The notes under the pieces: model-generated
The model's input: only the letters and a program-made list of their open reading frames with translations
Databases searched by the model: none
Told to the model about the DNA's origin: nothing
Shown: positions 50,476 through 51,936 of the stretch, one piece after another
Layout: each line of letters opens with the position of its first letter
Position numbering within the stretch: the stretch's first letter is position 1
Translations under genes and position numbers: made by a program
Source: Candidatus Gastranaerophilales bacterium
GTDB taxonomy: Bacteria; Cyanobacteriota; Vampirovibrionia; Gastranaerophilales; Gastranaerophilaceae
Direction: 5' to 3'
Length of the DNA stretch: 51,936 nucleotides
Assembly (NCBI GenBank): GCA_910587055.1
Contig: CAJUKY010000015.1
Location: forward strand, 1 to 51,936

Positions 50476-51552
50476 ATGAAAAATGAAGATTTAACAGTTC
50501 TTGTCGGAATTTCCGGGGGTGTAGATTCTGCCGTCTGTGCTTTAAAATTAAAACAGGCCGGATATAACGTCATAGGCGCTATGATGAAAGTTTACAACGG
50601 TGAGGTTAAAACTATTGCAAATTCTTGCTACGGCACAGATAAAAATAAAGAAATTGCTGATGCAACGGCGGTTTGTGAAAGGATTGGAATTGAATTCAAT
50701 CTTATAGATTGCGCTGATGAATTTGACAGACTTGTTTTTAGTAAATTTAAGAGCGAATACAAGAAAGGCAGAACCCCAAACCCTTGTGTGTTATGTAATC
50801 CGCTTATAAAATTTGATATTTTTCCAAAACTTGCAAGAAAAGCAGGAATTAAATTTGATAAATTTGCAACAGGACATTACGCAAGAGTGGAATATGATTC
50901 AGAACTTAATAAATATCTTCTAAAGCAGGGTATAAATCAAAAAAAAGACCAGACTTATTTTCTTTATAAACTAGGGCAAGAAAAGCTGAAAAACATTATT
51001 TTTCCTCTGGGTGGTTTTGAGAAAGAGGATGTGAGAGCTTTTGCAAAGGAAAACGGACTTATTGTGCATGATAAAGTTGACAGTCAGGATTTTTACAAAG
51101 GAAACTATGCTGAAATTATTGATGCTGAAGAAAATATTGGTAATATAAGACATATAAACGGTAAAATTCTCGGCAGACACAACGGTATATTTAATTATAC
51201 AATCGGTCAGAGGAAGGGGTTAAAAATAGCTTATGAAAAGCCTTTGTATGTTGTGGGATTTGATTTATCGCAAAATGAAGTAATAGTTGCCGAAAAAGAA
51301 TATACTTATGCTAGGAGTCTTTTTGCTAAAGATGTAAACTGGATATTTTATGACAATGTCCCTTTTGAGATAACTGCAAGTGCTAAAATACGCTCGGCTG
51401 GGCAAAAGGCAGATTGTAAAATTTATATTGAAGCAGATGGCGCAAGAGTGGAATTTTTAGAACCACAAAACGCTATTACGCCCGGGCAGGCTATTGTTTT
51501 TTATGATGGCGATATTGTACTTGGCGGGGGAACAATAGAGTGTATTCTTTAA
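50476..51552 (+). CDS. mnmA: tRNA-specific 2-thiouridylase MnmA-like, second catalytic Cys missing
   Basis: A 358-residue MnmA/TRMU family protein that thiolates U34 of tRNA-Lys, -Glu and -Gln. Visible are the PP-loop GISGGVDSAVCALKL, the first Cys region GRTPNPCVLCNPLIKFD (here a CxxC), FATGHYARV, DQTYFLYKL, TIGQRKGL and a C-terminal beta-barrel. The second Cys normally found in an SxxICF motif is absent: the aligned stretch reads VDSQDFYKGNY, with Tyr in the Cys position. A terminator follows. The 2-thiouridine target tRNA-Lys(TTT) and tRNA-Gln(TTG) are both in this window. A paralog with the canonical Cys may exist elsewhere. Confidence 0.88.
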   Translation: MKNEDLTVLVGISGGVDSAVCALKLKQAGYNVIGAMMKVYNGEVKTIANSCYGTDKNKEIADATAVCERIGIEFNLIDCADEFDRLVFSKFKSEYKKGRTPNPCVLCNPLIKFDIFPKLARKAGIKFDKFATGHYARVEYDSELNKYLLKQGINQKKDQTYFLYKLGQEKLKNIIFPLGGFEKEDVRAFAKENGLIVHDKVDSQDFYKGNYAEIIDAEENIGNIRHINGKILGRHNGIFNYTIGQRKGLKIAYEKPLYVVGFDLSQNEVIVAEKEYTYARSLFAKDVNWIFYDNVPFEITASAKIRSAGQKADCKIYIEADGARVEFLEPQNAITPGQAIVFYDGDIVLGGGTIECIL

Positions 51553-51570
51553 AACGCTTTATTTTGTATT

Positions 51571-51604
51571 AAAAAAGCAGGATATTGAATATCCTGCTTT
51601 TTTA
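51571..51604. terminator. Bidirectional terminator between mnmA and the right-edge Thr-Asp gene
   Basis: AAAAAAGCAGGATAT-TGA-ATATCCTGCTTTTTT, a 15-bp perfect stem with T-runs on both strands. Confidence 0.9.
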
Positions 51605-51622
51605 TTTATTTTAGAGCTTTAA

Positions 51623-51936
51623 TTAATTGCCATCGCTAAGTTGCGGTGGGGGGGGACAACCACCGTCATCATCACTGTCAGTATCTGTGTCGGTATCTGT
51701 ATCTGTATCGGTATCAGTATCAGTATCTGTGTCCGTGTCCGTGTCTGTGTCTGTATCAGTATCTGTGTCGCTAGGACCTGGAAGATTGGTATCTTCATTG
51801 CCACCTCTGTTGTCATCATCACTGTCAGTATCTGTATCTGTATCAGTATCTGTATCCGTGTCTGTGTCTGTATCAGTGTCAGTATCTGTGTCTGTATCGG
51901 TATCAGTGTCAGTATCTGTGTCGGTATCTGTGTCGG
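51623..51936 (-). CDS. C-terminal part of a second Thr-Asp repeat protein (runs off the right edge)
   Basis: Minus-strand frame ending at TAA (51623-51625) gives about 104 residues: a Thr-Asp tract, the linker DSDDDNRGGNEDTNLPGPS, a second tract, then DSDDDGGCPPPPQLSDGN and stop. The linker is nearly the same as DSDDENRPGNEDTDLPG in the 7037-10291 protein, and GGCPPPPQLSDG aligns with GCDPAPGLSDG of its second linker. The two genes are therefore paralogs, and this one stops where the other begins its third tract. Its N-terminal modules are outside the window. Confidence 0.85.
   Translation of the reverse strand, partial: DTDTDTDTDTDTDTDTDTDTDTDTDTDTDTDTDTDTDSDDDNRGGNEDTNLPGPSDTDTDTDTDTDTDTDTDTDTDTDTDTDTDTDSDDDGGCPPPPQLSDGN

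Noticed and set aside
51619..51822. Minus-strand 67-residue frame with an ATG at 51820-51822
   Set aside because: It is out of frame with the Thr-Asp paralog, which continues to the edge and ends at 51623 with a linker homologous to the 7037-10291 protein.

Overview
The window reads as chromosome of a non-photosynthetic relative of Cyanobacteria, most likely a gut Gastranaerophilales (Melainabacteria/Vampirovibrionia) bacterium. This is inferred from the low GC content, an IlvC cofactor loop (GLYNGSKS) that I remember as cyanobacterial in style, paired direct repeats matching the cyanobacterial RpaB/HLR1 operator, a double-membrane envelope (TolC family protein, MlaA domain), and several proteins that open with a short Ser/Ile-Phe-x-Gly/Ala type motif. 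No plasmid, prophage, transposase or CRISPR array was seen.

Layout: 1-1083 holds the 5' part of clpC and rpiB (minus strand). 1208-11507 is a run of large, acidic, repeat-rich proteins on the minus strand. Three of them share an EF-hand-like N-terminal region and an expanded LysM-like module. Two of those add YD/MORN-like repeats, and one ends in a very long Thr-Asp repeat. A relative lies at 31910-33565 and a second Thr-Asp protein runs off the right edge (51623-51936). 11754-15908 (plus) has class II aldolase, an OmpR-type winged-helix protein without a receiver domain, a soluble histidine kinase and a DUF2628/TPR membrane protein. 15915-20785 (minus) has a B12-type radical SAM protein and two Pro/Gln-rich HEAT-like proteins. 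20940-30209 has gatB, tRNA-Leu(CAA), an NhaC antiporter, a protein with four helix-turn-helix modules, a GH13-like protein, a PRTase-like protein and the NifU-like/GGGtGRT pair. 30690-38374 has nagZ, a Ca-binding-type protein, a tolC-family gene, valS and a secreted Cys-rich protein. 38617-51552 has tRNA-Lys, a TPR glycosyltransferase, an orphan OadG, a DUF815 ATPase, ilvC, a YhcH/YjgK/YiaL protein, tRNA-Leu(CAG), an MlaA-hydrolase fusion, a membrane-anchored GH77-like enzyme, tRNA-Gln, a uridine-kinase-like protein and mnmA.

Main observations. (1) All four transcription units of the large acidic protein family visible here carry an HLR1-like direct repeat 79-122 bp before the start codon; two sites are perfect matches, and two promoters share identical geometry (HLR1, 14 bp, TTGAAA, 19 bp, TTTATA). 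This suggests an RpaB-like regulon in a non-photosynthetic lineage. (2) tRNA-Leu(CAA) and tRNA-Lys(TTT), 16 kb apart, are each preceded by the same composite: a direct copy of the tRNA 5' end, a small hairpin, then 15-16 nt exactly antisense to the D-arm region. (3) Several genes have a strong sigma70-type promoter whose -10 box lies only 6-8 nt before the ATG and lack a Shine-Dalgarno sequence, implying leaderless mRNAs. (4) Unusual proteins include an MlaA-alpha/beta-hydrolase fusion, an MnmA lacking its second catalytic Cys, and a receiver-less winged-helix/soluble kinase pair.
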